From positions 661,675 to 725,674 of the forward strand of contig VZTI01005570.1 in the NCBI GenBank assembly GCA_013397865.1: 64,000 nucleotides of DNA, written 5' to 3'. Both the position numbers and the translations under genes were made by a program. The notes below the pieces were generated by a model. That model ran no database searches. It was not told where the DNA came from and saw only the letters and a list, made by a program, of their open reading frames with translations. Positions 63,948-64,000 of the stretch are shown here, in pieces; the first letter of the stretch is position 1; every line of letters starts with the position of its first letter. This stretch comes from Struthidea cinerea (Eukaryota > Chordata > Aves > Passeriformes > Corcoracidae).

Positions 63948-64000
63948 GGAGGAAGGAAGGAAAGGAAGGAAGGAAGGACGGAAGCAAGGAAGGAAGGAAG
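63948..64000 (+). repeat. GGAA microsatellite, runs off the window
   Basis: GGAA/AAGG units repeat with a few interruptions (one AAAGG, one GGACGG, one GCAAGG) to the last base. The array is cut by the window edge, so its full length is unknown. GGAA arrays can bind ETS-family factors, but nothing here shows function. Confidence 0.95.

Noticed and set aside
1..64000. CRISPR array, operon or prokaryotic system
   Set aside because: No regularly spaced repeats and no tightly packed long frames. CR1 and LTR elements show a vertebrate genome.

Overview
This window looks like non-coding nuclear DNA from a bird. The main evidence is four fragments of the CR1 LINE family in both orientations, including the diagnostic 3' end (a lineage-typical GTTGGACTCGATG and CTATGATT-type tail). 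There are also two short retroviral LTRs and an AT-rich, CpG-poor background with the usual microsatellites. One LTR begins TGTCGTGGGGTGAC, which reminds me of songbird LTRs, but the species is not established. I found no convincing host protein-coding gene, tRNA, rRNA, CRISPR array or operon. The longest open frames (133 to 155 codons) do not resemble any protein family I recognise, and one of them lies inside an LTR. The window is best read as intergenic DNA or the inside of a very long intron.

Layout. 1-12,438 is unique AT-rich DNA with small homopolymers and tandem duplications. 12,439-12,600 is a minus-strand CR1 3' fragment. 14,790-16,422 is framed by a striking pair of inverted 82-bp arms with only three differences, all transitions. 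19,305-19,540 is another minus-strand CR1 piece. 23,510-24,620 is the largest element, a 5'-truncated plus-strand CR1 with a dead reverse-transcriptase remnant. 25,676-25,716 is a perfect 15-bp-stem hairpin. 33,011-33,211 is a compact LTR with CCAAT, TATA and AATAAA signals in order and a 4-bp target duplication. 39,438-39,492 and 41,985-42,062 each hold two adjacent hairpins, the latter with perfect 12-bp and 19-bp stems. 48,945-49,066 and 49,791-49,906 are an old direct duplication. 56,292-56,881 is a 590-bp solo LTR with a perfect 5-bp target duplication. 62,745-62,803 is a CR1 3' tip. The window ends inside a GGAA microsatellite.

How the parts work together. There is no pathway here. The history visible is CR1 retrotransposition and decay, retroviral insertion followed by LTR-LTR recombination, and several local inverted and direct duplications. 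The items most deserving a search are the near-identical inverted arms at about 14.8 and 16.4 kb, the double hairpin at 42.0 kb and the direct pair at about 49 kb. None matches a repeat family I can name. I did not see a clearly novel biological system. A few blocks with locally higher GC or splice-like signals are flagged as weak candidates only.
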